The notes beneath the pieces are model-generated. The model was not told where the DNA came from. It saw nothing but the letters and a program-made list of their open reading frames with translations, and made no database searches. From Streptomyces viridiviolaceus (GTDB lineage: Bacteria > Actinomycetota > Actinomycetes > Streptomycetales > Streptomycetaceae), in NCBI RefSeq assembly GCF_014650995.1, contig NZ_BMWA01000041.1, positions 1-54,188 on the forward strand: a stretch of DNA of 54,188 bases. The letters run 5' to 3'. The position numbers and the translations under genes were made by a program. Each line of letters starts with the position of its first letter. Position 1 is the stretch's first letter. Positions 1 through 7,805 of the stretch are shown here, piece by piece.

Positions 1-65
1 TCACTCCGCGGCCCACTACACTCCAGCCGCCCGGCGAAATCCGCAGGTCAGACAGCGAAATCCTG

Positions 66-85
66 CTGGAGTACTAGTACTCCAG
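66..85. promoter_or_regulatory. 20-bp perfect palindrome, possible operator
   Basis: CTGGAGTACTAGTACTCCAG is a perfect, spacer-less 20-bp palindrome and is AT-richer than its surroundings. It lies about 45 bp before the replication-relaxation relic. A repressor-dimer operator is an inference; no further copy was noticed in the window. Confidence 0.5.
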
Positions 86-130
86 TCAGAAATCGTTGCC
101 TGAGCTGGTTCTTCTTCGGTAGCGGCAGCG

Positions 131-720
131 GTGGGCGATCGCTCGGTGTTGTCCTCGACGGAGGGGCACCTGCTGCTCACGCCCAGGGTGCGGATCGAGC
201 AGACACGGCGGCGGCTGGTCAAGCTGCGCAGCGAGGGGCTGATCGACCGTGTCACGCTGCTGCAGGCCGGCCGCACGTGGGTCTGGTTCGTCACCAAGTA
301 CGGAGCCCAGGTCGCCTCCGAGTGGCCCGGGCTGCGTCACTGGCAGCCCTTGAGGACGGTGGCGGACCGGACGGCCGGACGGCTGCGGGTCGGACACAGC
401 CTGACCGTCACGGAGACCGGTCTGGCCTTCGTGCGGGACGCCCGGCGCCGCGGAGCCCTCTGCCGGCCACTGGACTGGACCCCGGAGGTCCACCACCCGC
501 TCGGGAGCGGCGAGGCCGTCATCCCCGACGCCCTGCTCTACTACCGGCACGGCGCCAAAGGCAATGAGGACGGCACCATGCTGCGGGCCTTCGTGGAAGT
601 CGACCTACCGTGGGCCCCGAACGCCTCGCCGCCAAGATCCACGCCTACGCCCAGCTCCACCAGCACGTGCCCGCCGCACCCGTCTGGCGACCCGTCCACA
701 ACCCCGCCCAGTGGGTAGAC
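131..720 (+). pseudogene. replication-relaxation family protein, frameshifted relic
   Basis: The first frame (131 to about 605) carries the typical central part of actinobacterial replication-relaxation proteins: a winged-helix-like stretch (EGLIDRV), then YGAQVASEWP, LTVTETGLAF, PLDWTPEVHHP and FVEVD. The match resumes in the next frame at 610 (GPERLAAKIHAYAQLH), so one base is missing at about 604-607. The family usually reads VDR(T/A)(T/V)GPERLA there, which a single restored base would give. The N-terminal winged-helix start and the C-terminal domain are missing. These proteins are common in actinobacterial mobile elements and chromosome arms. The identification rests on motif memory and was not searched. 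Confidence 0.72.
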
Positions 721-1072
721 GGCGCCCTCAACACCTGCGGCCAGCGACCGTGCTGCCGGGTGCCCCCGCGCGGCGAAGCAGGCGAGCCAGTCATCGGTGT
801 GCCGCTGGAGTCATTCGACCACGGGCGTAGTACACCGCGTCGGGCGCTGCCCCCGACCGATCGCGTGGCGCCGTCCTGCTGCGACCCTTCCTTGCCGCGG
901 ACCCGCCGACAAACGACGTCGCAGCAACTCGCGCACACAGCCAGCAAGCCTGTGACCTGCTGTGGTCGGGAGGTCCTGATCGCCAAGGTGTGGAGTGGCC
1001 GGCCGCCGAAGCGTCTCGACCTGCAACATGGTCTGCATCTGGGGGGCGTCTGGGGAGTACGCCGAGCATGAC

Positions 1073-1323
1073 TCCGCGGCGGCGGAGTTGAAGGCGATCG
1101 TAGAGCTGGTCGATACCTACGGACCGCAGCAGATCACGGCAGCGGTGAAGCAGATGGTCGACGAGGACCGGGCGCGAGTGGAGGCGGGTGCGGATCGGGG
1201 ACGGGTTCACGCCGACGGCGGACGAAGCCGGGGCATGTGGAGTACATGCGGCGGAGGCGCGTCTGATGTGCGTGGCGGTGACGAGGGCCCGCGAGGTGAT
1301 GGACACGACCGGGATCCAGTGGC
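1073..1323 (+). pseudogene. UvrD/Rep-type helicase C-terminal relic
   Basis: Two frames carry pieces of an actinobacterial UvrD-like helicase C-terminus. The first reads AAAELKAIVELVDTYGPQQI and continues to VDEDRARV. The second reads RIGDGFTPTADEAGA, then EARLMCVAVTRAREVMDTTG, which is superfamily 1 motif VI (usual form LMYVAVTRAR). Between them the expected STAHKSKG-type segment (motif V region) is deleted and the frame changes near 1175-1185. The upstream helicase domains are absent. This is clearly non-functional and, with the preceding relic, marks a decayed accessory segment. Confidence 0.65.
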
Positions 1324-1495
1324 CTGATAATGGCTCACATAATGGGGTGGATCGGTCCCGGGGGCCGTGTCGTAGCCGTTGGGAGCTTCGACTAATCGTC
1401 CCGTTGGTATGCGCCGCCTACAGCCGCTGTTCGCGCCTGTTGGTGTCAGCCGCTGATGTCGGTGGCGGAGGCCCTTTTGACAGCCCATACCGTGT

Positions 1496-2152
1496 TCATG
1501 GGAGCCATGGCGCCTCCGATCGGCCGAAGAGCTCAGAAGGCGAGGCGAGCAGCACGGTGCGAAGCGCTGCGTCCATCCACCCGGGATCGATGGCCACACC
1601 CATGGTGCGCTCCATGAGCGCGAAGGACTCGGCGCACAGGGTCTCCATGTGGAAGTCGACGCCTTCTGCCCAGGTGGGGAGCTCCGGTTCCGGGTCCATC
1701 CAGGCCGCGTCCTGAAGTTCGAAGGGGTCGAACATGCCGTCTACGCGGCCGTCGAGTGCGTGCATGACCTGGTACCTGGCGTTCACATTCCGGTGGACGC
1801 TGAAGAACTCGCCTCCGTCAGCGGACGTGCGTCTGGCGACCTCCGGGATGCTGCCGTGGTAGCCCCATTCGATGGCGATGACGTGCCGGTCGACGGTGAG
1901 CACACGAAGGAGCTCGTAGTCCTCATAGAGGTGAGCTGCTTGCTCTTCGACGGTCTCGGCAAACGTCATCAGCCGTGACGCTCCGGGATCGCCACCGAAC
2001 GCCCGGATCACCTCGTCCTCCGTCTTCCCCGCGGTCGCGGAGAAGGTGTACGCATCGGGCTCGTCGGCATCGGTCCACGCGTATCGGGCGACGAGGTCTT
2101 CCCAGCTGGCAGCGCCACCGTGCTTCGGGTGCCGAGGCACGTCAGGAGTCAT
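1496..2152 (-). CDS. DUF6461 family protein
   Basis: This 218-residue soluble protein of unknown function fits the actinobacterial DUF6461 family. The N-terminal part has W-x-D-L-V-A-R-Y-A-W, then TEDEVIRAFGG at about residues 45-55, and a central IEWGYHG segment at about 93-100. Members often sit beside toxin/immunity-like or accessory genes, but the family role is not known. There is no signal peptide or membrane segment. The ATG at 2152 follows only a weak purine stretch. Codon usage is normal for the window. It stands alone, with relics on the left and a non-coding gap on the right. Confidence 0.8.
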   Translation of the reverse strand: MTPDVPRHPKHGGAASWEDLVARYAWTDADEPDAYTFSATAGKTEDEVIRAFGGDPGASRLMTFAETVEEQAAHLYEDYELLRVLTVDRHVIAIEWGYHGSIPEVARRTSADGGEFFSVHRNVNARYQVMHALDGRVDGMFDPFELQDAAWMDPEPELPTWAEGVDFHMETLCAESFALMERTMGVAIDPGWMDAALRTVLLASPSELFGRSEAPWLP

Positions 2153-2587
2153 GGTGCCGCACCCTACAGACCGGGCCCTGCAACCACTTCGGCCGGGAGC
2201 TGCCCTTGGCGCAAGTGATCAGTGACCCTTGCGGTGGCCCGCTGAGAGCCAAGCTGGCGGACCTGCCCGTTACAACGGTTGGTGCAGTGAGCTGAGGTGT
2301 CGTTGGGTGACCAGGCAGCAGCGAGTCCGAGAAACGCTTCGTGGATGCCCGCCCGGCATTCTCAGCGGACGCGTAGGCGTCAGAAGCCGGTACCGGTCGT
2401 GGCCGATCGAGCCCTTTCAGCGTTGTCTTTCCAGGGTGAGGACCGCAACAGCTTGGTGTTGGTGCACCTCGGTCCATCCGAGGCCCCGGCGCGCCGCACC
2501 AGCCGGCCGCTTGCCGTCGGAGTCCTTCCTGCCGGGTGCCGAGCTGCTGTCCCCGGCAGGACGAAAAGCAGACACCCACCGGCTGAT
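2153..2587. other. 435-bp gap without a supported gene
   Basis: Both strands have open frames here, but none has a ribosome site, family motif or coherent codon bias. I see no repeat or hairpin of note. Confidence 0.5.
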
Positions 2588-3076
2588 CTATCTCTGCACG
2601 CTCTTAGATAGGTACATCGACGACACTTCATAGCCATTGCGCTGATACATGGCAATGGCTATCGCGTTGTCCCCGACTACGTTCAGATTGAGTGAGGTCT
2701 TGCCCTCGCGGGCAACGAGCTCTTCGGCGGCGGCGAGGATGGCGGATCCGTATCCGTGGCGCCGGAACGGCGCGAAGACGTTGATGTCGTACAGCCAGGC
2801 TGAGCTGGTGGTGCCCGCAGCCTGGCGCGGATCCGGACCGATCCACGCGTTCCCGACGACCTCGCCCGAACCGTTCTCCGCCACCACGAGATGATGACCA
2901 GCCGTGTCGAGCCCGTCCGGGAGAAACTGAGCTGTGCCTTGACGAGCCCGCTCTCGCGCCAGCTCTTGGGGCATGAACTTGCCGAGTTCACGAGCCGTCT
3001 CGGCTTCACGATGCTCAGTCGCCACGTCGTACTCCGACGGCGTCATTTTCCGCAAGGTCACCTTCTGCGCATCCAT
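2588..3076 (-). CDS. GNAT family N-acetyltransferase
   Basis: This 162-residue single-domain protein probably transfers an acetyl group from acetyl-CoA to an unknown amine. The GNAT fold is visible from strand beta4 (SSAWLYDINVFAPFRR, about residues 91-106), through the acetyl-CoA pyrophosphate loop (RRHGYGSAIL, about 105-114), to the C-terminal NVVGDNAIAIAMYQRNGYEV (about 132-151). Its N-terminus (RKMTPSEYDVATEH) resembles actinobacterial GNATs of unknown substrate. The ATG at 3076 has a weak ribosome site. It is a single-gene unit convergent with nothing intact. Confidence 0.88.
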   Translation of the reverse strand: MDAQKVTLRKMTPSEYDVATEHREAETARELGKFMPQELARERARQGTAQFLPDGLDTAGHHLVVAENGSGEVVGNAWIGPDPRQAAGTTSSAWLYDINVFAPFRRHGYGSAILAAAEELVAREGKTSLNLNVVGDNAIAIAMYQRNGYEVSSMYLSKSVQR

Positions 3077-3323
3077 GCCACCATCTTCAACTGGTCACTC
3101 GTGACAGCGATACCGGGTTTCCAAGCCCGACAGTCGCAACCCGGCCGGTTGCGCCGCGCGGCGGACGATTCATGCCGTGGTCGGTTCGTCCCGGCCTCCC
3201 ATCGGCCTGCGAACAGTCCGCCGACGGGACGACGACGTCGACGTGGTCGGCACCACCTCGATGGCCAGGCTCTGCAGCAATCCGGCGCCCGTGACAGCAT
3301 CGAGCTGCTGCTGGGAGCTGCCG

Positions 3324-3956
3324 GCAGTCCGCGACCCGGCCCGAATCATCCCGCGGGCGATCCTGATCGCGCTGGACATCACCCTCGTCGTCCACACCGT
3401 CGTCGTGGTCTCGGTCCTGATGGTGCTGGGTCCGGACGGGCCGGCCGAGGCGTGACCGCGCCGCTGTCGGACGCCGCGCGGGCCGCGGGCGCCGACCGGC
3501 CGGTCCCCGTCGTACGCGTCGGCGCGGCTGTCGCCGCACTCGGCTCCCTGCTCGCCCTGATCCTCGGCGTCTCCCGCACCACCCTGGCCATGGCCCGCGA
3601 CCGGCAACTGCCCCACGCCCTGACCGCCGTCCACCCCACGTTCCAGTTCCGCACCGCGCAGAGCTCCTCGTCGGCGCCGTCGTGGCTGTGGCGACCGCGA
3701 CGGGGACGTAGGCTGGGCGATCGGGCTGTCCTCCTTCGGCGTCCTGGTCTACTCCGTCGTCGCCAACGCGTCCGCCTGGACCCTCACCCCCGACGAGGGC
3801 CTCCCCCACCGCCTCGTCCCCGCCGTCGGGCCGGCGAGCTGCCTGCTCCTGGCCTTCGCCCTCCCCCTGTCCTCAATGGTCTCCAGGGCTGCGGTGCCGG
3901 CCGTCGGCGTCGCCGCCTATGGGGTACGGCGCGCGGTGGCCGCACGCACGTCGTGA
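3324..3956 (+). pseudogene. APC-family amino-acid permease, truncated and multiply frameshifted
   Basis: The C-terminal half of an amino-acid permease is spread over all three frames. VRDPARIIPRAILIALDITL begins at about 3324. After a shift near 3450 the match continues with APLSDAARAAG, LGVSRTTLAMARDRQLP and HALTAVHP. After a second shift near 3655 it reads ELLVGAVVAVATATGT, then after a third at about 3705 VGWAIGLSSFGVLVYSVVAN, ending at the TGA at 3954. The N-terminal transmembrane helices are missing, and the left breakpoint falls just before the conserved VRDPAR motif. The gene cannot make a working transporter. Confidence 0.85.
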
Positions 3957-3967
3957 CCGGGTGGCGG

Positions 3968-4342
3968 TCAGACGGTCATCCGATCGGCCGGCCGGCCGGC
4001 GCGGCGGTAGCGGGTCAGAGCCCGGCGGCCGAGGAGTACGGCGCCCAGCCCCAGCGGGACGGCCACGATGGCGCCGACGAGTCCGTTGCCGGTGCCGGGA
4101 CCGCCGCTGGCGGTGGCCAGGTGCAGCACCGCGAGAAGCGTGCCGACCGTTCCCACCGCGATGGCCACCATCCCGCCGGTGCGCGCGTTGCCGGTGCTGA
4201 TCCGGCGGCCGGCGCGGGCCAGGGCCAGCCGGCCGATGGCCAGCCCGAGCGCCCCCACTCCGAGGGCCAGATTGGCGCCGGTCCGCCCGTCGCCGATGAT
4301 CCCGCCCTCGGCGGCCGCCATCAGTGCTGCTGAAGCACTCAT
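3968..4342 (-). CDS. DUF6223 family small membrane protein
   Basis: This is a 124-residue hydrophobic protein with three predicted membrane spans: about residues 23-43, 57-78 and 86-104. The pattern of Gly-rich helices with R/K loops (GRTGANLALG, NARTGGMVA, GTGNGLVGAIVAVPLGLGAV) matches the actinobacterial DUF6223 family, whose function is unknown. The ATG at 4342 was chosen because GGAGAAGGAGG lies directly upstream; a longer open frame upstream has no ribosome site and non-coding composition. It is divergent from the kinase/regulator pair at 4573, and three dyads lie between them, so it is a likely target of that regulator (inference). Confidence 0.82.
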   Translation of the reverse strand: MSASAALMAAAEGGIIGDGRTGANLALGVGALGLAIGRLALARAGRRISTGNARTGGMVAIAVGTVGTLLAVLHLATASGGPGTGNGLVGAIVAVPLGLGAVLLGRRALTRYRRAGRPADRMTV

Positions 4343-4446
4343 ACCGCTTCCTCCTTCTCCGTCGCTGCTTCCGAGGTCCGATGTGCCTTGAGAGCATGCG
4401 CGCCGGCCCTCCTGCCGGTCGTCCAGCAGATGCAGGCACTTCCCGC

Positions 4447-4513
4447 TGCCGCCGTTGCGGCATCCGGATACCGCGGATGCGGCAGGCGGCGCGCGGGTAC
4501 CGCAGACGCGGTA
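4447..4513. promoter_or_regulatory. three tandem dyads in a divergent promoter region
   Basis: There are three inverted repeats of one architecture: TGCCGC-CGTT-GCGGCA at 4447-4462 (perfect), TACCGC-GGAT-GCGGCA at 4469-4484 (one mismatch) and TACCGC-AGAC-GCGGTA at 4498-4513 (perfect). The consensus is T(A/G)CCGC-N4-GCGG(T/C)A, with centres 22 and 29 bp apart. They lie between the DUF6223 gene and the histidine kinase gene. Binding by the NarL-type regulator encoded at 5697 is an inference. Confidence 0.65.
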
Positions 4514-4572
4514 GCCGACCGCTCGTCCATGAGTCGGACTCGCCCACAACCGGGTCCGGCTACGGTGCACCC

Positions 4573-5700
4573 ATGGACAAAGGACGGTTCGCTGTCCCGG
4601 CCGGAGTCACCGACTGGGCGATCGCCGTGGGCGTGGCAGCACTGCTGCTGGGCACCGGGCTGTCCGGGCCCCACCCGGCAGGCAGCAGCGAGCTGTTTGG
4701 CTCCGCGCTGCTGGCGGTCGGCGGGCTGGCGCTGGCCGCGCGCCGCCGAGCGCCGCTCGTGGTCCTGTCCGTCACCGGGATATGCGCGGTGGGCTACCTG
4801 GGGGCCGGGTTCGAGGCGCTCGCCGTCTCCTACCTGGTCGCGGTCTACGGCGCGGTACGTGCCGGGCACCGCTCCGTCACGCTGGCTGTCTCCGTGGGCC
4901 TGCTGGCCGTGCTCCACCTCACGGCCCTGGTCCTTCATGACGGGCCACCTCGCGAGGTCGTGGCGCAGGCCCGGAGCACCCTTGAGCTCGCCTGGCTGAT
5001 CGCCGCGTTCGCCGCCGGGGAGGCAGTGCGGCAGGCCGAACGGCGGGCGGACGAAGCCGAGCGCACCCGCGAGGAGACCGCGCGCCGCCGGGCAGACGAG
5101 GAGCGGCTGCGCATCGCGCGGGAGCTGCACGACTCGCTCACCCACCAGATCTCGGTCATCAAGGTGCAGTCCGAGGTCGCCGTCCACGTGGCCCGGCGCC
5201 GCGGCGATCAGGTGCCGGAGACCCTGCTCGCGATCCAGGAAGCCGGCCGGGAGGCGAGCCGGGAGCTGCGTGCGACCCTCGAGGCGCTGCGCGACGACGA
5301 CACCACCCCGCCGCACGGACTCGACCATATCCCCGACCTGGTGAAACGGTTCCGAGGGACCGGATTGGAGACGACGCTGACGATCGAAGGACATCCGCAG
5401 GTTGTGCCGGCCGCGGTGGGCCGCACCGCCTACCGGATCGTTCAGGAGTCGCTCACCAACGTGGCCCGGCACGCCGCGGCCACCACTGCCTCGGTGCTCA
5501 TCGACTACCGGTCGGACGCCCTCGCCGTCCGCGTCGACGACAACGGAAAGGCCGCCTTGCACCCCGCGCCGACGCCCGGGCTCGGGCTGCTCGGCATGCG
5601 CGAACGCGTCACGGCCCTGGGCGGCCGCCTGCGCACCGAGCCGCGCAGCGCGGGCGGCTTCACCGTCCAGGCCGAACTCCCCACGAACGGAGCCTCGTGA
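4573..5700 (+). CDS. NarL-type sensor histidine kinase (HisKA_3)
   Basis: This is a 375-residue membrane sensor kinase. The N-terminal half has about five membrane spans (residues 14-150) and no large extracytoplasmic domain, so it probably senses within or at the membrane. A charged coiled coil (about 150-180) leads to the HisKA_3 phosphoacceptor segment, where RIARELHDSLTHQ puts the autophosphorylated His at residue 186. The HATPase domain follows, with YRIVQESLTNVARHA (about 283-297), a VDDNG box and GLGLLGMRERV. The ATG at 4573 gives the usual N-terminus; upstream in-frame sequence overlaps the control region. The stop overlaps the response regulator start by four bases (GTGA), so they are translationally coupled. 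Confidence 0.93.
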   Translation: MDKGRFAVPAGVTDWAIAVGVAALLLGTGLSGPHPAGSSELFGSALLAVGGLALAARRRAPLVVLSVTGICAVGYLGAGFEALAVSYLVAVYGAVRAGHRSVTLAVSVGLLAVLHLTALVLHDGPPREVVAQARSTLELAWLIAAFAAGEAVRQAERRADEAERTREETARRRADEERLRIARELHDSLTHQISVIKVQSEVAVHVARRRGDQVPETLLAIQEAGREASRELRATLEALRDDDTTPPHGLDHIPDLVKRFRGTGLETTLTIEGHPQVVPAAVGRTAYRIVQESLTNVARHAAATTASVLIDYRSDALAVRVDDNGKAALHPAPTPGLGLLGMRERVTALGGRLRTEPRSAGGFTVQAELPTNGAS

Positions 5701-6404
5701 TCCGGGTCCTGCTGGTCGATGACCAGCCGCTCATCCGCAGCGGCTTCCGCGCGCTGCTCGACCTCGAGGACGACATCGAGGTGGTGGCCGAGGCCACCGA
5801 CGGCCAAGAGGGCCTCGCGCTCGTCGAGGAGCTGCTGCCCGACGTCGCTCTCATCGACATCCAGATGCCTCTCATGGACGGCATCGAAGCGACCCGGCGC
5901 ATCGCCGCGGACCCCGCCCTGGCCGGTGTACACGTCGTCATGCTGACCAACTACGGCATGGACGAGTACGTCTTCGACGCGCTGCGCGCCGGCGCCGCCG
6001 GCTTCCTGGTCAAGGACATCCTGCCGGAGGACTTCCTGCACGCCGTACGCGTCGCCGCCCGCGGTGACGCCCTGCTCGCACCCGCCATCACCCGCAAGCT
6101 CATCGATCGATACGTCACCCAGCCGCCGCCCGCCCGCATCGGCAGCGGGCTGGAGGAACTGACCAGCCGCGAACGCGAGGCGGTCGCACTGGCCGCACAC
6201 GGACTGTCCAACGACGAGATCGCCGACCGCCTGGTCATCAGCCCGGCGACCGCCAAGACCCACATCAACCGGGCCATGGCCAAGCTCCACGCCCGCGACC
6301 GCGCCCAGCTCGTGGTCCTCGCCTACGAATCCGGCCTGGTGACTCCGCGCAGCTGCCATGAGCGATCACAAGGAACCACCTCTCGCACCCGTCAAGGCGT
6401 ATGA
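5697..6404 (+). CDS. NarL/FixJ-type response regulator
   Basis: This 235-residue protein has a receiver domain (residues 1-120: acidic D9 and D10, phosphoacceptor D54 in ALIDIQMP, Lys in GFLVKDI) and a LuxR-type DNA-binding domain (about 150-215: LTSREREAVALAAHGLSNDE, ISPATAKTHINRAMAKL). It is phosphorylated by the kinase that overlaps its GTG start. It probably binds the dyads at 4447-4513 to control the pair itself and/or DUF6223 (inference). The last 20 residues (RSCHERSQGTTSRTRQGV) are unlike the family and overlap the following ABM relic, so the C-terminus may have been extended by sequence decay. Confidence 0.93.
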   Translation: MIRVLLVDDQPLIRSGFRALLDLEDDIEVVAEATDGQEGLALVEELLPDVALIDIQMPLMDGIEATRRIAADPALAGVHVVMLTNYGMDEYVFDALRAGAAGFLVKDILPEDFLHAVRVAARGDALLAPAITRKLIDRYVTQPPPARIGSGLEELTSREREAVALAAHGLSNDEIADRLVISPATAKTHINRAMAKLHARDRAQLVVLAYESGLVTPRSCHERSQGTTSRTRQGV

Positions 6405-6739
6405 ACCCTGCTACGACGTGGCTGTCTTCACTACGGTGCGAACCCCGGACCAGAGCAGCTGCAGCGAGACCAATGCACGCATGTAAGACCTGGTGAAAGA
6501 CGTCCCTGGGTTCCTGGGGATGGACCACGCGCAGACTCCTGGCGGGCTGGGCATCACCGTCGGGGTACTTCCGTGACGCCGAGGCCCTCGCGGAGTGGCG
6601 GAGCAACGCCGAGCACCGCGCGGCGCAAAAGCGTGGGCAGGCGGAATGGTGCCAGAGCTACACGCTGCATGTGGCGAAAGTGGAGCGGAGGCACGGGTTC
6701 ACGCGAACGCGGGTCCCGCAGGGCCCGACAGCGGGCTGA
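6358..6739 (+). pseudogene. antibiotic biosynthesis monooxygenase (ABM) domain protein, broken
   Basis: Starting at an ATG inside the response regulator 3' end, the frame reads YDVAVFTTVRTPD, then ETNARM followed by an in-frame TAA, then DLVKDVPGFLGMDHAQTPGG. After a shift at about 6564 it continues as YFRDAEALAEWRSNAEHRAA and KRGQAEWCQSYTLHVAKVER to a TGA at 6737. This is a whole ABM-family monooxygenase-like ferredoxin-fold protein (about 105 residues) with one nonsense codon and one frameshift. Both lesions are seen directly; loss of function is inferred. Confidence 0.85.
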
Positions 6740-6792
6740 CCAACCGATGTCACCTCCTGGTCCGGCAAGCGCCGTCCCGCCGGGCTGTCCGG

Positions 6793-7032
6793 GTGGCAGA
6801 ACGAGTACGCGTCCGCGAGATCGACGACGAGGGCAAGCGCCTGCTGCGGATCATCCGTAGGGGCACCGGCTCGGTGGTGACCTGGTGGCGGGCCCAGATG
6901 GTGCTGTGTCCGCCCAGGGTATGCCCGTGGCGAAGATCGCCGAAGAACGTTCACCAGCGCGGACCGGGTCCGGGACGTGATCCACAACTTCAACACCGAT
7001 GGATTCGCATCGCTCCACACCAAGTACAAAGG
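6793..7032 (+). pseudogene. IS630-family transposase, 5' remnant
   Basis: The GTG at 6793 begins the usual N-terminus of Streptomyces IS630 transposases (RVREIDDEGKRLLRIIRRGT, GSVVTWWRAQMVL). A frame change follows (SAQGMPVAKIAEE), then another (TFTSADRVRDVIHNFNTDGF, ASLHTKYKG). The match ends at about 7032, just where intact copies continue into GGRPKTF. Only the helix-turn-helix region survives; the DDE catalytic domain is gone. Terminal inverted repeats were not found. Confidence 0.8.
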
Positions 7033-7805
7033 TGCCCGGGCGCTGCCCGGTCACCGGCTGCGGGTGTACGGCGTCAAGGAGCAGATCCCCCAAGGTGCAG
7101 GGTCCGCACCGTCGTTCACCTGACCGATTACGGTCCGGACACCGATCCGGTACACGAGAACAGCTCGAAGGAGAACGTGTTGGCCGCGCCCAGGGCGATA
7201 CAGATACTGCCGCCGGGCCCGGCTCGACGCCGGGCTCCCCGAGACGGGCTCGGTGACCGTAGGCACCTCGCCGGGGCGCTAGCCAAGCCCCACGACGCTG
7301 ACGCCGGCTGCCCGTGCCCACGGCGGGCGCCATCGGGTCATCCCCCTCACCGACGCACCGCCGAGCCCGGTCAGCCTCGTCCACTTCCCCGACGCACAGC
7401 GGACGCTCATCCGCCGGTTCCTGGAGGCTGCCGCCGTACAGGCCGGCTCCCAGGAGTGATCGCGACTCGTGATCCGGCGAACCGAATCCATGTCCCGAAC
7501 GACCGACGCGTGCAGGGTGGCGGGCCCTCAGCCTGGGAAGCCGCGGTATTTGCGGTCGGCTCGCGCGCCGGCCAGGGAAGAAGGCATCACGGTAGTCGCG
7601 TCGGGCGCGGCTGCTTTTCACCGTGATTCCCCGCTGGTCCCCGCTCGATCTGTGCGCTCCCGGAGGTTCGTGGAATTCGTTGAAGGGGTCAAGCTGAGCG
7701 GCGGGGGTTGTGATGCCCTCGCTTGCCGCGAGGGTCACCCGGGTCCCCGGGGGAACCCGGACGCAGAGGTGGCACAGGCGTCTTCGGCGGTGACGGGAGG
7801 CAGCA
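7033..7805. other. relic-rich stretch with unassigned coding fragments
   Basis: Short stretches look coding: RLRVYGVKEQIPQGAG near 7060-7110, and APPSPVSLVHFPDAQRTLIR near 7350-7425, which ends in a TGA at about 7459. I cannot assign them to a family and no intact gene spans them. At 7739-7760 a GC-rich dyad (CCGGGT ... ACCCGG) lies 46 bp upstream of the phosphatase gene and could be an operator or a hairpin. Confidence 0.4.

Noticed and set aside
2891..4333. 480-codon plus-strand frame
   Set aside because: Only a stretch of it (about 3455-3655) corresponds to the permease relic; the rest is antisense to the GNAT and DUF6223 genes.
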